Shown here: in pieces, positions 22,233-31,941 of the stretch
Numbering within the stretch: the stretch's first letter is position 1
How the letters are laid out: each line of letters starts with the position of its first letter
Assembly (NCBI GenBank): GCA_038380435.1
Contig: JAWZYU010000007.1
Span: 85,636,334 to 85,700,333 of the forward strand
DNA length: 64,000 nt
Reading direction: 5' to 3'
Source of the DNA: Ryuthela nishihirai
Taxonomy: Eukaryota > Arthropoda > Arachnida > Araneae > Heptathelidae
Notes under the pieces: model-generated
What the model saw: the letters and a program-made list of their open reading frames with translations, nothing else
The model's database searches: none
What the model was told of the DNA's origin: nothing
Translations under genes and position numbers: made by a program

Positions 22233-22788
22233 CTTATCTTGCGCACAACGATATTTACACACAATAAAGGAAATTCTTCCCATTGTTTCTGATGTGGATC
22301 AGTCTTCAAGTGTGTGTGGTTTATACTTTGAAGACGGGATATGAAAGATGTGAAAAACTGAACTGATGCTGCTATATATGTGACACTGGTGCTAAAAATT
22401 AGAGATCAATCTCTTACGATAGTACCAGGTTGTTGTAGTTAAAATATCGCTATTTAGAGCCGTCGGGAACTCCAACTAACAGTTAGAAAGGAGAGAATGG
22501 CAACAAAAAAGAATTTAGTTCAAATTTCTGCCACTGTTGACAGAAGTAGTGCTGTCTAATGTCCATTCAATCCATCAACTGTTTAATGTGGGTTCCCACG
22601 TCATGCACAACAATTGTCTCTATACGTGTAACTATATTTCCATTTGTAGAACGTATCATATAAGGCGGATGATGAGCACATGATGCCTAATATCCTTTAG
22701 TTGCAGGATATCAGTCGTACTAATGTTTTCATTATATACACGATTCTTCAGGTAAACCTAATAAGCAAAAATCACACGGATTCAGGGA
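22233..22788. other. intergenic, nothing recognised
   Basis: No repeats matched and no significant open frame. Confidence 0.35.
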
Positions 22789-23180
22789 TGGGTAGTTTTA
22801 CCTCTGAGCGGCACTTTTTTTGCACACAATGGGTTAAATGGTCAGGTCACAAGGACCCCAAGGGCACAGAGAAGGTTGGGGGGAGGGGGGCCAAATGTAT
22901 AGCTGTTAGGAGATAGATGGTAGCATCCGTCTAGGTCATCCATCGTGTTCTTTAACGTGTACAGGTATGGTTCGCCAGCACACAAGGCCAGGGTTTAACG
23001 TCGGTCTTTCTAACCCCATCGGTCCAACGGCGGTCTTTATAAGCCCATCCATGTCCCCTACTAACCGAGGACAGGGCGGGGAGTTTTGCGGAGATAAAGC
23101 TCAGTGCAGATCCAGCTGGCACTCGAACTTGGGAACTGCACATTACGAGTCTGGAACACTACCGACTGAACCCCTCCCCC
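22789..23180 (-). repeat. SINE-A, diverged copy
   Basis: The full length is traceable from TTTTACCTCTGAGCGGCAC to CTACCGACTGAACCCC, with many substitutions and an internal duplication (GGTCTTTCTAACCCCATCGG then GGTCTTTATAAGCCCATC). No target duplication found. Older than the neighbours at 20233 and 21834. Confidence 0.85.
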
Positions 23181-23319
23181 AATCCGTCCCCACGGAGTCG
23201 GGTTAGGCGAACGTTCTGGCCCCACTGTTGAAAAGAACTGGCTGATCAGCATCATTTGCGAAATTCTCCACAGCAGGTGCTGCACATTGATGTGCGAACG
23301 AGCTATATCCTGCATGAAG

Positions 23320-23610
23320 GCGCAGGGATGCTCAGTCGGTAGCGCGCCAGGCTCGTAATCTGCAGTTCCCAGCTTCGAATCCAGCTGGGTCAGTATTGAG
23401 ATTTATCTCCTCAAAATACCCCACACCAGTCTCGGTCAATAGGAGACACCGATGGCTTAAAAAGGCCACCGCTGGATGGGACGCTAAACCGCGGTCTGTG
23501 TGCGAGAGAGCCATACTCTTGTGCACGTTAAAGAAAACCCTGGTTGGCCTTGACGGCAGGCTGCCATCTGTCTCCCAACAGTTGCTCCAGTGGGTCCCTT
23601 CCCCAAATTG
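23320..23610 (+). repeat. SINE-A, 3'-truncated copy
   Basis: The head TGCTCAGTCGGTAGCGCGCC is intact apart from its first bases. The body continues to TCCAGTGGGTCCCTTCCCCA and then stops before the tail. It lies in the opposite orientation to the copy 140 bp upstream. Confidence 0.87.
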
Positions 23611-23719
23611 AGCTAGGCCAAATTGAGATCTATCTGTGCTAGAGAACTAAAAATTTGTTCCTGGGGATTTTTGAATCGTAGACATGGAAAATGTTGCGAA
23701 ATTTTTGATATGATGGGTC

Positions 23720-23788
23720 AATAATTCGAAGTCATAGGGCAAATTCGATACACCGGTATATTGAATTTGACCTATGATTCGAATTATT
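23720..23788. repeat. imperfect inverted repeat
   Basis: AATAATTCGAAGTCATAGGG plus CAAATTC (23720-23746) pairs with GAATTTGACCTATGATTCGA plus ATTATT (23763-23788), with two differences and a 16-nt centre. It may be a very short MITE. Confidence 0.7.
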
Positions 23789-24061
23789 CAGCCAAGTTGA
23801 ACCTCCAAATCCCATGGCTGCTACAGCCATGGAACAGGATTTGGAAACAGTTCCATGTTATCTGAAATAGAAAATCACATTCCGAGCTCAATAACTTCTT
23901 CAACATAATTTTTAATCAAAAATATATTTAAAATAAATTAAAGATTTCAAACAAAACTATCTAAATGTCGATTTTTATGGAGAACTAAAAATTGGTGAAG
24001 AGAGCTATATCGTGCAGTGAGGAATTTTCGGATCTTGTGTCACGTTCCAGGTGAAATAACG

Positions 24062-24190
24062 AGTGACCAGCTAGAAATCAAGAATTCTAGTGGATATAGA
24101 AATCTAGCGGAGTGACCAGCTAGAAATCAAGAATTCTAGTGGATATAGAAATCTAGCGGAGTGACCAGCTAGAAATCAAGAGCTAGCGAA
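24062..24190. repeat. 49-bp tandem repeat, 2.6 copies
   Basis: AGTGACCAGCTAGAAATCAA starts at 24062, 24111 and 24160. The unit also contains GAATTCTAGTGGATATAGAA and ATCTAGCG. Copies are nearly identical; the third is truncated at AATCAAGAGCTAGCGAAG. Confidence 0.9.
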
Positions 24191-24475
24191 GTCACCAATT
24201 GATTTCTAGTAATTTATATTTTTCATCAGATTCTAACTCTTACAGATTTGTAGAAGCCTTCATGTACTAATTCCTAAAATAAGAATATTTAAGAGTTTCG
24301 AAAAAGTGTTCATATTGTAACGATAAAATTTTCATTTCTCAAAAAAATGTTAATGTAGGTGGCATTGTATGTAAAATGTGACCACGCTTTCTGATTTCAA
24401 TTGGAGAAATTAAAATTTTGATAGCATGGGTTACTGCAAGTGTTTATACAGTGTTACTACAAGTTTAAATGAATG

Positions 24476-25800
24476 ATAAAATCTTTCCCTGAGATAGAAC
24501 GAGGTGGAGTTGCCATTCCTTCCCCTGAGATAAAACGAGGTGGAGTTGCCATTCCTTCCCCTGAGATAAAACGAGGTGGAGTTGCCATTCCTTCCCCTGA
24601 GATAGAACGAGGTGGAGTTGCCATTCCCTCCCCTGAGATAAAACGAGGTGGAGTTGCCATTCCTTCCCCTGAGATAGAACGAGGTGGAGTTGCCATTCCT
24701 TCCCCTGAGATAGAACGAAGTGGAGTTGCCATTCCTTCCCCTGAGATAGAACGAGGTGAAGTTGCCATTCCTTCCCCTGAGATAAAACGAGGTGGAGTTG
24801 CCATTCCTTCTCCTGAGATAGAACGAGGTGGAGTTGCCATTCCTTCCCCTGAGATAGAACGAGGTGGAGTTGCCATTCCTTCCCCTGAGATAGAACGAGG
24901 TGGAGTTGCATTCCTTCCCCTGAGATAGAACGAGGTGGAGTTGCCATTCCTTCCCCTGAGATAGAACGAGGTGGAGTTGCCATTCCTTCCCCTGAGATAG
25001 AACGAGGTGGAGTTGCCATTCCTTCCCCTGAGATAAAACGAGGTGGAGTTGCCATTCCTTCCCCTGAGATAGAACGAGGTGGAGTTGCCATTCCTCGTAC
25101 AAACAATTACGCAATGAAGTGGAGAACCGCACTTCACAGATTCTCGTGAGATAGAACCTGAGATAGAACGAGGATTCCCCTGAGATAGAACGAGGTGGAG
25201 TTGCCATTCCTTCCCCTGAGATAGAACGAGGTGGAGTTGCCATTCCTTCCCCTGAGATAGAACGAGGTGGAGTTGCCATTCTTTCCCCTGAGATAGAACG
25301 AGGTGGAGTTGCCATTCCTTCCCCTGAGATAGAACGAGGTGGAGTTGCCATTCCTTCCCCTGAGATAGAACGAGGTGGAGTTGCCATTCCTTCCCCTGAG
25401 ATAAAACGAGGTGGAGTTGCCATTCCTTCCCCTGAGATAGAACGAGGTGGAGTTGCCATTCCTCGTACAAACAATTACGCAATGAAGTGGAGAACCGCAC
25501 TTCACAGATTCTCGTGAGATAGAACCTGAGATAGAACGAGGATTCCCCTGAGATAAACGAGGTGGAGTTGCCATTCCTTCCCCTGAGATAGAACGAGGTG
25601 GAGTTGCCATTCCTTCCCCTGAGATAGAACGAGGTGGAGTTGCCATTCTTTCCCCTGAGATAGAACGAGGTGGAGTTGCCTTTCCTTCCCCTGAGATAGA
25701 ACGAGGTGGAGTTGCCATTCCTTCCCCTGAGATAGAACGAGGTGGGGTTGCCATTCCTTCCCCTGAGATAGAACGAGGTGGAGTTGCCATTTCTTCCCCA
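24476..25800. repeat. 36-bp minisatellite, about 32 units, with a duplicated interrupter
   Basis: The unit is TTCCCCTGAGATAGAACGAG plus GTGGAGTTGCCATTCC. Three blocks (about 17, 8 and 7 units) are separated by two copies of an 84-bp non-repeat segment starting CGTACAAACAATTACGCAAT at 25096 and 25464, exactly 368 bp apart. The same segment occurs once outside the array near 26437. Because 36 is a multiple of 3, long frames exist in several phases (448, 347 and 218 codons on minus, 151 on plus, with 12-residue repeats such as GMATPPRSISGE). Equally open alternative frames argue against real coding. Confidence 0.93.
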
Positions 25801-26526
25801 CATATACAGACAGCCGTGGATGCTACCAGAAAGCAGATTTATTTTTCTTTATGTATTGTATCTGCTGGAATATGTCTGCCCAAAGGCATGTGATAGTTGC
25901 TCGCATTTCGCTGCCAAGAGATTATGAAACAACTGTCACTTTATCTTTCTTTTTCATCAGAAGGAGTTCACGAGGAAATATTGCTTGGATCAAGACTCGT
26001 TTCTAGGGTGATGCTTCTGCACAATGGGACCGGAACTTGAACGATATTGCCGTAAAATTAAACGGCATTAGATAATTTATATTTACGATAAAATAGAAAA
26101 AATTTAAACAGGAGAATAGGCAATGCTGTTTCAGCTTTAAAGACTGTAGATTATGGAAAAATTGGCAGATACACTGTGATAGACTGTGCCAAATGTCGTG
26201 GCACCGGAGGATGATGAATTAGTCCCTTTGATTACCTTCCCCCTTATTTTGGTGAAATAACAGGTTCGCGGATTGTTACACCCATACCGACCTATGCCTC
26301 AGACTTGCTGCACCAAATTATGTACAGAAATATGTCCAACAATTCACGCACAAGAGTTATATAGGGACGACACAGTTTATTGACACTTATAAGCAATCAC
26401 GTACTGGGGATGCCCTCGACTCCGTATGCCTTTGCTGCTACAAACAATTACGCAATGAAGTGGAGAACCGCACTTCGCAGATTCTCGTTTAACCGACCTC
26501 AAACTCGACGAAAGTTATAGGTTATG
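25801..26526. other. intergenic, includes single copy of the minisatellite interrupter
   Basis: ACAAACAATTACGCAATGAA through GTGGAGAACCGCACTTCGCA at about 26438-26482 matches the array interrupters with one base change (CGCAG for CACAG). The remaining sequence is unrecognised. Confidence 0.6.
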
Positions 26527-26818
26527 TCTTAGTTGGGTTGTTCTACCTTTAAGCGACACTTTTTTTCACAATGATCAGGTCACAAGGATACTGAGGACTC
26601 AGAAAAGGTTGGGAGTGGGAGACCCACTGGACATCTGTTAGGAGACAGATGGTTGCCTCCCGTCAAGGCGATCTAGCTTGTTCTTTAACGTGCACAGAGT
26701 ATGGTTCTCCCCCACACAGCTCTGAGGCTTAACGTCCCATTTCACGGACGCCATCATTTCTAAGCCCATCATTGTCCCTTATTGACTGAGGGCGGGAGCT
26801 CAACGCTGGCCCAAGTGG
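26527..26818 (-). repeat. SINE-A, diverged copy lacking the head
   Basis: Tail GTTGGGTTGTTCTACC, body with TTCTTTAACGTGCACAGAGT, ending at CAACGCTGGCCCAAGTGGG. The tRNA-like head expected to follow is absent. Confidence 0.82.
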
Positions 26819-27654
26819 GCTATCTGTGGAGGAACTCCATTCTGTATGAATACCATCGTATTGAGACATAGTTGCTACTGCCTGGAATTATGGAGTTAAC
26901 CAAAAGAGATTCTTAGCAATGCTCATTAACAACAGACATTGGACTTACAGGTAGGAATTCTTCAAGAAAGGCCAGTAATGAAAGCAGCAGTAAACCCACA
27001 CCAAGTACTAAAGTGCTAAGGTTTTGTGTAGCTAAGCTTTCAACCAGTACAATGGGATCTCCTGAAGTACATGGAGACTTTCAGTTGCCTAATTCTGAAA
27101 TTTTGGATATTAATGACACCATACATGTGGGAATGGGCTTCGTCTGTCTGAGAAATGTTCTACGGCCACGCTACCAGGTGGCAAAGTGCTTGATAGAATG
27201 GTGTTGTCCACCGCCATTCTCTCAAGTCCTTTTTGTCATCTGGTCCATCCTCTTCCAGAGCTGCTGCAATGTCCTCCACCGCTTGCTTATGGACAGCTTC
27301 CATCACCATTCTGATTTAATGTTTAACATACAGGTTTCTTCAAATTTCAGAATCATTTTATGCAAACTAATTGGAGTCAGTGAGCCATTTCCATTACGAA
27401 ACTCTCTTAATGCAAATGGTGAACAACTTTCTGATAAAACAGTTTCATAAGTAATGAAAGAACAGAGTGCGTATCTGGTGTCATGACTCAACTGAATAAC
27501 AGCGACAGAATATATCGCACTCTTTTACGATAATATACCTACGATGCGCGTAGATGCATTGCATTTGCATCTGCGCACAACATGATTATTGGCAAGGAAA
27601 AGGTTTCTGTATAACAATAGTAGCTTTGTTAGTGATGACTCTCACAATCATTGG
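26819..27654 (-). pseudogene. possible transposase N-terminal (helix-turn-helix) remnant
   Basis: On the minus strand, 27491 down to 27303 includes ALREFRNGNGSLTPISLHKM followed by ILKFEET. This is the general pattern of the N-terminal helix-turn-helix region seen in some arthropod DDE transposases, where a phrase like KFExTG follows an LR/LKxM segment. The frame continues weakly as VEDIAAALEED. No catalytic region could be traced to 26819. The plus-strand 145-codon frame at 27013-27450 overlaps this and is unrecognised. Treat as tentative. Confidence 0.25.
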
Positions 27655-27921
27655 GACCGGGATGGCTCCATCGGTAGCACGCCAGGCTCGTAGTCTGCAG
27701 TTACCTGATTCGAGTCTCAGCGGGGCCAGCGTTCAGATTTATTATCGCAAAACTTCCGCCTTGGCCCCTGTTACTATGGAGACCGATGGGCTTGGAAAGG
27801 CCTCCGTCCTTCGGATGGGACGTTAAATCGTGTCCCCGTGTGCGGGAAAGGCATACCCTGTGCACGTTAAAGAACATGCTGGATGGTCTTGATGGGAGGA
27901 TATTGTCTGTCTCCTAACGAG
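27655..27921 (+). repeat. SINE-A, 3'-truncated copy
   Basis: The head GATGGCTCCATCGGTAGCAC has several substitutions and the loop reads CTCGTAGTC. The body runs to CATGCTGGATGGTCTTGATGG and ends near TCTCCTAACGAG, with the tail missing. Confidence 0.85.
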
Positions 27922-28285
27922 TTTAAAAAAAGCAAAACAATGGTGTATTTGCCAATACACAATTGTCGACGTCTCTCTGATACATCAGTAAATTAATGTT
28001 GCATGAGATAATTTTTGTATCTATTAACATAGTAATTTACAACCTTTCTATAATGGAGCCTTCTCAGCTTAGCAAAGATTTCATCTCTCCCATCTTCGGC
28101 ATCATCACCCCCCCCCCCCCCTAAAAAAAAGTCATTAAGTGCAGTGGCAAGGAATGTCAGTGTTGAGATATGGCGGGTAGATAAATTAACTCAAAATGCA
28201 CATGACAATGTTGCCAAGAATCAATAGCTACTGTTTGTATGTTAAACTTCAAGTCGTTCAAGAGATGCAATGACTGAAGAAAGTT
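27922..28285. other. intergenic, poly-C run
   Basis: Contains a run of 14 C at about 28108-28121. Nothing else recognised. Confidence 0.4.
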
Positions 28286-28821
28286 TTAACCCTTTCAGGA
28301 CCATAAGGTTTCTAAGAGTAAATATTAGTATGTAACTGTTTATTTTAGTTTGTTTAGACGTAAAATAAATAAAAATCATAAGAAAAATACATAACAATGT
28401 GTAGTTTTTTTGGAATTTTATGGGAAATATTTTTCGCAATGGACTATAAAGGTAACACAAATTATAGTTAGGCTTATTATGCAATGTCTTTTATTTATTG
28501 GTTTATTAGAACAAAATGTTAACTAAAATAATACAAAATTATGAAATAAAATTACTATACAAAATGATGTGCTAATTATGATATTCTGCGAAGCAATTTC
28601 TTTTGGTAGTGAGGCAAAGATGGACATTGCACATAGTACATATATTATGCGTCCTGACAGTTCTGTTTTTGTTTTCTAAACGTTCCCGTTTACGTAATTG
28701 CGTTCGGCATACGTTCTATTTTGACTTTCTGTATAAAAAATGCAGATAAGGTTATAATTAAATACGACAATCACCAATTGCAAAATGGGAAAAATGTTTC
28801 CCTTAGTCTTGAAAGGGTTAA
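28286..28821. mobile_element. piggyBac-like non-autonomous element
   Basis: Flanking TTAA is at 28286-28289 and 28818-28821, directly abutting inverted ends CCCTTTCAGGACCATAAGG and, in reverse, CCCTTTCAAGACTAAGGG. TTAA targets with ends beginning CCC are established features of the piggyBac superfamily. The 528-bp interior is AT-rich and has no transposase. Classification rests on ends and target site only. Confidence 0.6.
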
Positions 28822-29261
28822 TTGAACAGAGCGATCTTGTACCTGCAAGGATTGCGTTTCTAAAAGCAATGTATGAAACTATGCAATCGATCTCTGACAT
28901 TTTGAGAATTAAAATCAGTTTTATGATGAAAAATTCCTAAAAAAACTCCTCACTCCCTTAACAACTAGTTCCTCCCTCAAACACGAGGTGTGTAGCGCCT
29001 CACACTTAGAAAACCACAAGTACCGCGTTTTGATTTCTTATTACTGTTAGGATACTTGCACTCAGTGGCGAATATTTAAGGCTGCTTATTTGAAACAGAA
29101 AGTTTTTGCTTTTTTTAAATTCAATCTCCTCTGACTGTAGAAATTGAGATTAATGGATGATTCAGACAATCCGGTTATGACGAAATCTGTATCTCTATAG
29201 ATATGAGTCTGATGCTAAATAAAACATCCACTGAGTGTATATTTTTGTCAGTTTCCTCCAT
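28822..29261. other. intergenic with dispersed-repeat resemblance
   Basis: Near 29055 the phrase CACTCAGTGGCGAATATTTA resembles text near 10046 and 56294. No gene seen. Confidence 0.35.
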
Positions 29262-29636
29262 TGAATTATTTTACATCTGAGAATCACTTTTTTGCACACC
29301 ATGGGCTAAAAATGGCCAGGTCACATGGACCCCGAAGGCTCAGAGAAGGTTTGGGGAGGGGACCCACTGGAACAGCTATTGGGAGACAGATGGTAGCCTC
29401 CCGTCAAGGCCATCCAGTGTGTTCTTTAACGTGCATAGGGTATGGCTCTCCCGCACACAGGGCCACGGCTTAACGTCCGATCCGAAGGACGTTGGCTTTT
29501 CTAAGTCCATCGGTGTCCCCTACTGACCGTGGGCAGGGCGGGGAGTTTTGCGGAGATAACTGTCAACGCTGACCCAGCTGGGACTCGAGCCTGCGAACTG
29601 CAGATTACGAGCCTGGCGCGCTACCGACTAAGCCAC
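29262..29636 (-). mobile_element. SINE-A, near full-length copy
   Basis: The tail is slightly diverged (TATTTTACATCTGAGAATCA), body and head are good, ending GACTAAGCCACCCC. No convincing target duplication. Confidence 0.9.
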
Positions 29637-30522
29637 CCCTATTTGCTCTATAACTAAATATTTACTTTGATATAAAAATTTGCTTAATTTCTTTTAGAAT
29701 TCGTAATATCAATCTCAGTCTGCTAGGCTTGTAAATTTATCACAAAGAAAGGAAATACTACCAATTCTTCAAAAATAAAATGCTAATCTCATATCTGAAA
29801 GGGTAGAAAAAAAACGACAAACTTTGCAAACTTTGATAATTCTCCTCGTTAAAGGCACGGGTCGAAATTGCCTCTTAAACGACTCATTGAGGACATAGCC
29901 TCTGGAGCAACGTGATCGGAGCACACACGAAAATGACCCATGCGCTGTTCAAAAGTCAATAGACCAAACGATCAAAGCATAGTACCCTAGGCAGCAATTT
30001 CGCACGTGATTATCGGCCTTGTGGTTATATTGCCGTAATGAAGAAAAAATTCACTGAAGCCAAATTCACGAGTTGTTGGTGCTGCAGGAAAAAAAGGAAA
30101 TAATGAGGTGCTGAGATCTTTTTTTTTTCGAAAATTGATTGTAACAGTTCCCATTGTATAATACGGTTAGTTTTGCAATTACTTCGAAAATAATTCGTTT
30201 AAAATATGATTTATTAGCAAACTTTTGCTCCTGTTTGTATATCTACCGCTGTAGCACTGAAAATGTATTATGCAAATTGTATTATGCAATATTAAAAAAA
30301 TTAAAAATGTATTAAACAAATGTTTTGTTTAAATATTGAGCAGATGTGTTAAAATAAATGCGAATATTACGCTTCTTACTGAAAGCGAAACACAAAAAGA
30401 AGATTACTAAAATAAAGTAAGATATCTTTGAAGAAATATGATACGTATGAATGGAAGGAAATCTTCAACAGCAGAATCAATCAAATGTATAGGCGTGAAC
30501 AATATAGACATTGCTTCAAACC
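29637..30522. other. AT-rich intergenic DNA
   Basis: No recognised element. A/T content rises further at 30120-30420. Confidence 0.35.
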
Positions 30523-30970
30523 CGAACATCATCATCATCATCCTCAAGCAGCCATGGGCTACGGAGGTCCAACCAGACCGTGCAATTTAGTTCTCCAAGC
30601 AAGTCTATCCTGAGCTACATCTACTGCATCAGGCCATTGCACACCAATTCTAAAAAGGTCCTGTTTGACATTGTCTGCCCACCGCATCCTAGGTCTCCCC
30701 TTCTTTCTGAGGCCTTTAGGCACACTGTTCATAACCCTATTCGCCAATCTATAATTATTTATAGGGGCAACATGGCCAAACCAACGGAGTCTCTCTCTGC
30801 ACAATATGCTGTTTAAAGGAGGTTGCAAACTCCTTTGCCTAACCACATCATTAGTGATTAGGCACATCATTAGTTACAAAGTTGAACCACCTAATGCCCA
30901 AGATACTGCGTAAGCATCTGGAATCAAAAGCATCTAGTTTCCTGTTATGTAAACGTCCAAAGTTGAAAAT
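30523..30970 (-). mobile_element. RTE-type LINE, 5'-truncated 3' end
   Basis: In reverse this copies the last about 440 bp of the large RTE element at 41.3-45.2 kb. It starts within KLDAFDSRCLRSIL, passes through LRWFGHVA and KGLRKKGRPRMRWADN, and ends with the same 3' sequence (GCCCATGGCTGCTTGAGGAT) and a short GAT microsatellite tail (about 30527-30542). A small local duplication has added ATCACTAATGATGTGCCTA near 30845-30870. The 5' truncation is the usual product of target-primed reverse transcription. Confidence 0.92.
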
Positions 30971-31151
30971 CAAGCAATATTGCATTTTTAGTGGCAAAAG
31001 GAACAATACCAACCGATGTTTATAGGAGTATGAAGAAGTGTATGGCGAATGCTGTTTGCGAACCTCAGTCCATACTTGTTGTGCGAAATTGCACGGAGCA
31101 TCCTTTGAAGATTTTCATTTGAACAACCCTTATATTTACAACAGTCACACT
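30971..31151. other. intergenic gap
   Basis: Short stretch between two retroelements. Nothing recognised. Confidence 0.3.
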
Positions 31152-31164
31152 TGTGAACAGATTA

Positions 31165-31558
31165 GGGGCGGGGGTGGCTCAGTCGGTAGTCTGCCAGGAT
31201 CGTAATCTGTAGTTCCCAAGTTCGAATCCAAGCTGGGTCAGAGTTGAGATTTATCTCCGCAAAATCCCCCGCCCTGCCCACGGTCAGTAGGGCACACCGA
31301 TGGGCTTGGAAAGGCTGCCGTCCGTCGGATGGGATGCTAAGCCGTGGCCCCGTGTGCGGGAGAGAGCCATACCCTGTGCACGTTAAAGAACTTGCTGGAT
31401 GGCCTTGACGGGAGCTACCATCAATGTCCCAACAGCTGTTCCAGTGGATCCCTTCCCCCAACCTTCTCTGAGCCTTCGGGATCCATGTGACCTGGCCATT
31501 TAACCCATTGTGTGCAAAAAAGTACCCAATGACAAACAACCCAATATGAATAACCCAA
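31165..31558 (+). mobile_element. SINE-A, full-length copy with target-site duplication
   Basis: The head starts GGGCGGGGGTGGCTCAGTCG. The duplication TGTGAACAGATTA is at 31152-31164 and 31559-31571. The tail carries a partial duplication: ACAACCCAATATGAATAACC then CAATG. Confidence 0.93.
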
Positions 31559-31731
31559 TGTGAACAGATTATCACTAGAGAGAGCAGACGATGTAAAAGC
31601 ATTTCATTTCTAGCGTTGTTTATAACATTAATTACAATTCATCTAATCAATAATATACGTAAATAATAATATACTAATCGATAACAAGAACTGAATTCAC
31701 TAAACTTGTGATTCGCAATACAGGTTTTGAA

Positions 31732-31941
31732 CAGGGTCGGATATAGGAGGGGTGCTCTTTGAGAATATTAATAAGGCTAATGGAGGCCAACAATTATTAA
31801 ACTAATACATATTTCGCTCATTTTTCAAAGAATTTTCGGAAAAGCTTTTAAACTAAGGGGATAAATGTTTACATTAGATTTTCAGTCTCTTGTACCCCCC
31901 CCTTTCCCAACCCCCCATTTTTTTTTCTAGATCAGGGCCTG
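31732..31941. repeat. MITE-like element, second copy with CAGGG ends
   Basis: Ends CAGGGTCGGATATAGGAGGG and TCTAGATCAGGGCCTG are roughly inverted, and the interior has C-rich runs as in the 17046-17319 element. Confidence 0.4.

Noticed and set aside
24431..25803. Long minus-strand ORFs of 448, 347 and 218 codons resembling a repetitive protein
   Set aside because: They are produced by a 36-bp tandem repeat. Several frames on both strands are open at once, and the repeat carries non-repeat interrupters read through by chance.
27013..27450. 145-codon plus-strand ORF as a host gene
   Set aside because: No recognisable domain, no exon context, and the opposite strand gives a better (still weak) transposase-like reading.
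30428..30816. Plus-strand ORFs rich in His or Ser
   Set aside because: They are antisense shadows of the RTE 3' end; the His/Ser runs come from its GAT microsatellite tail.
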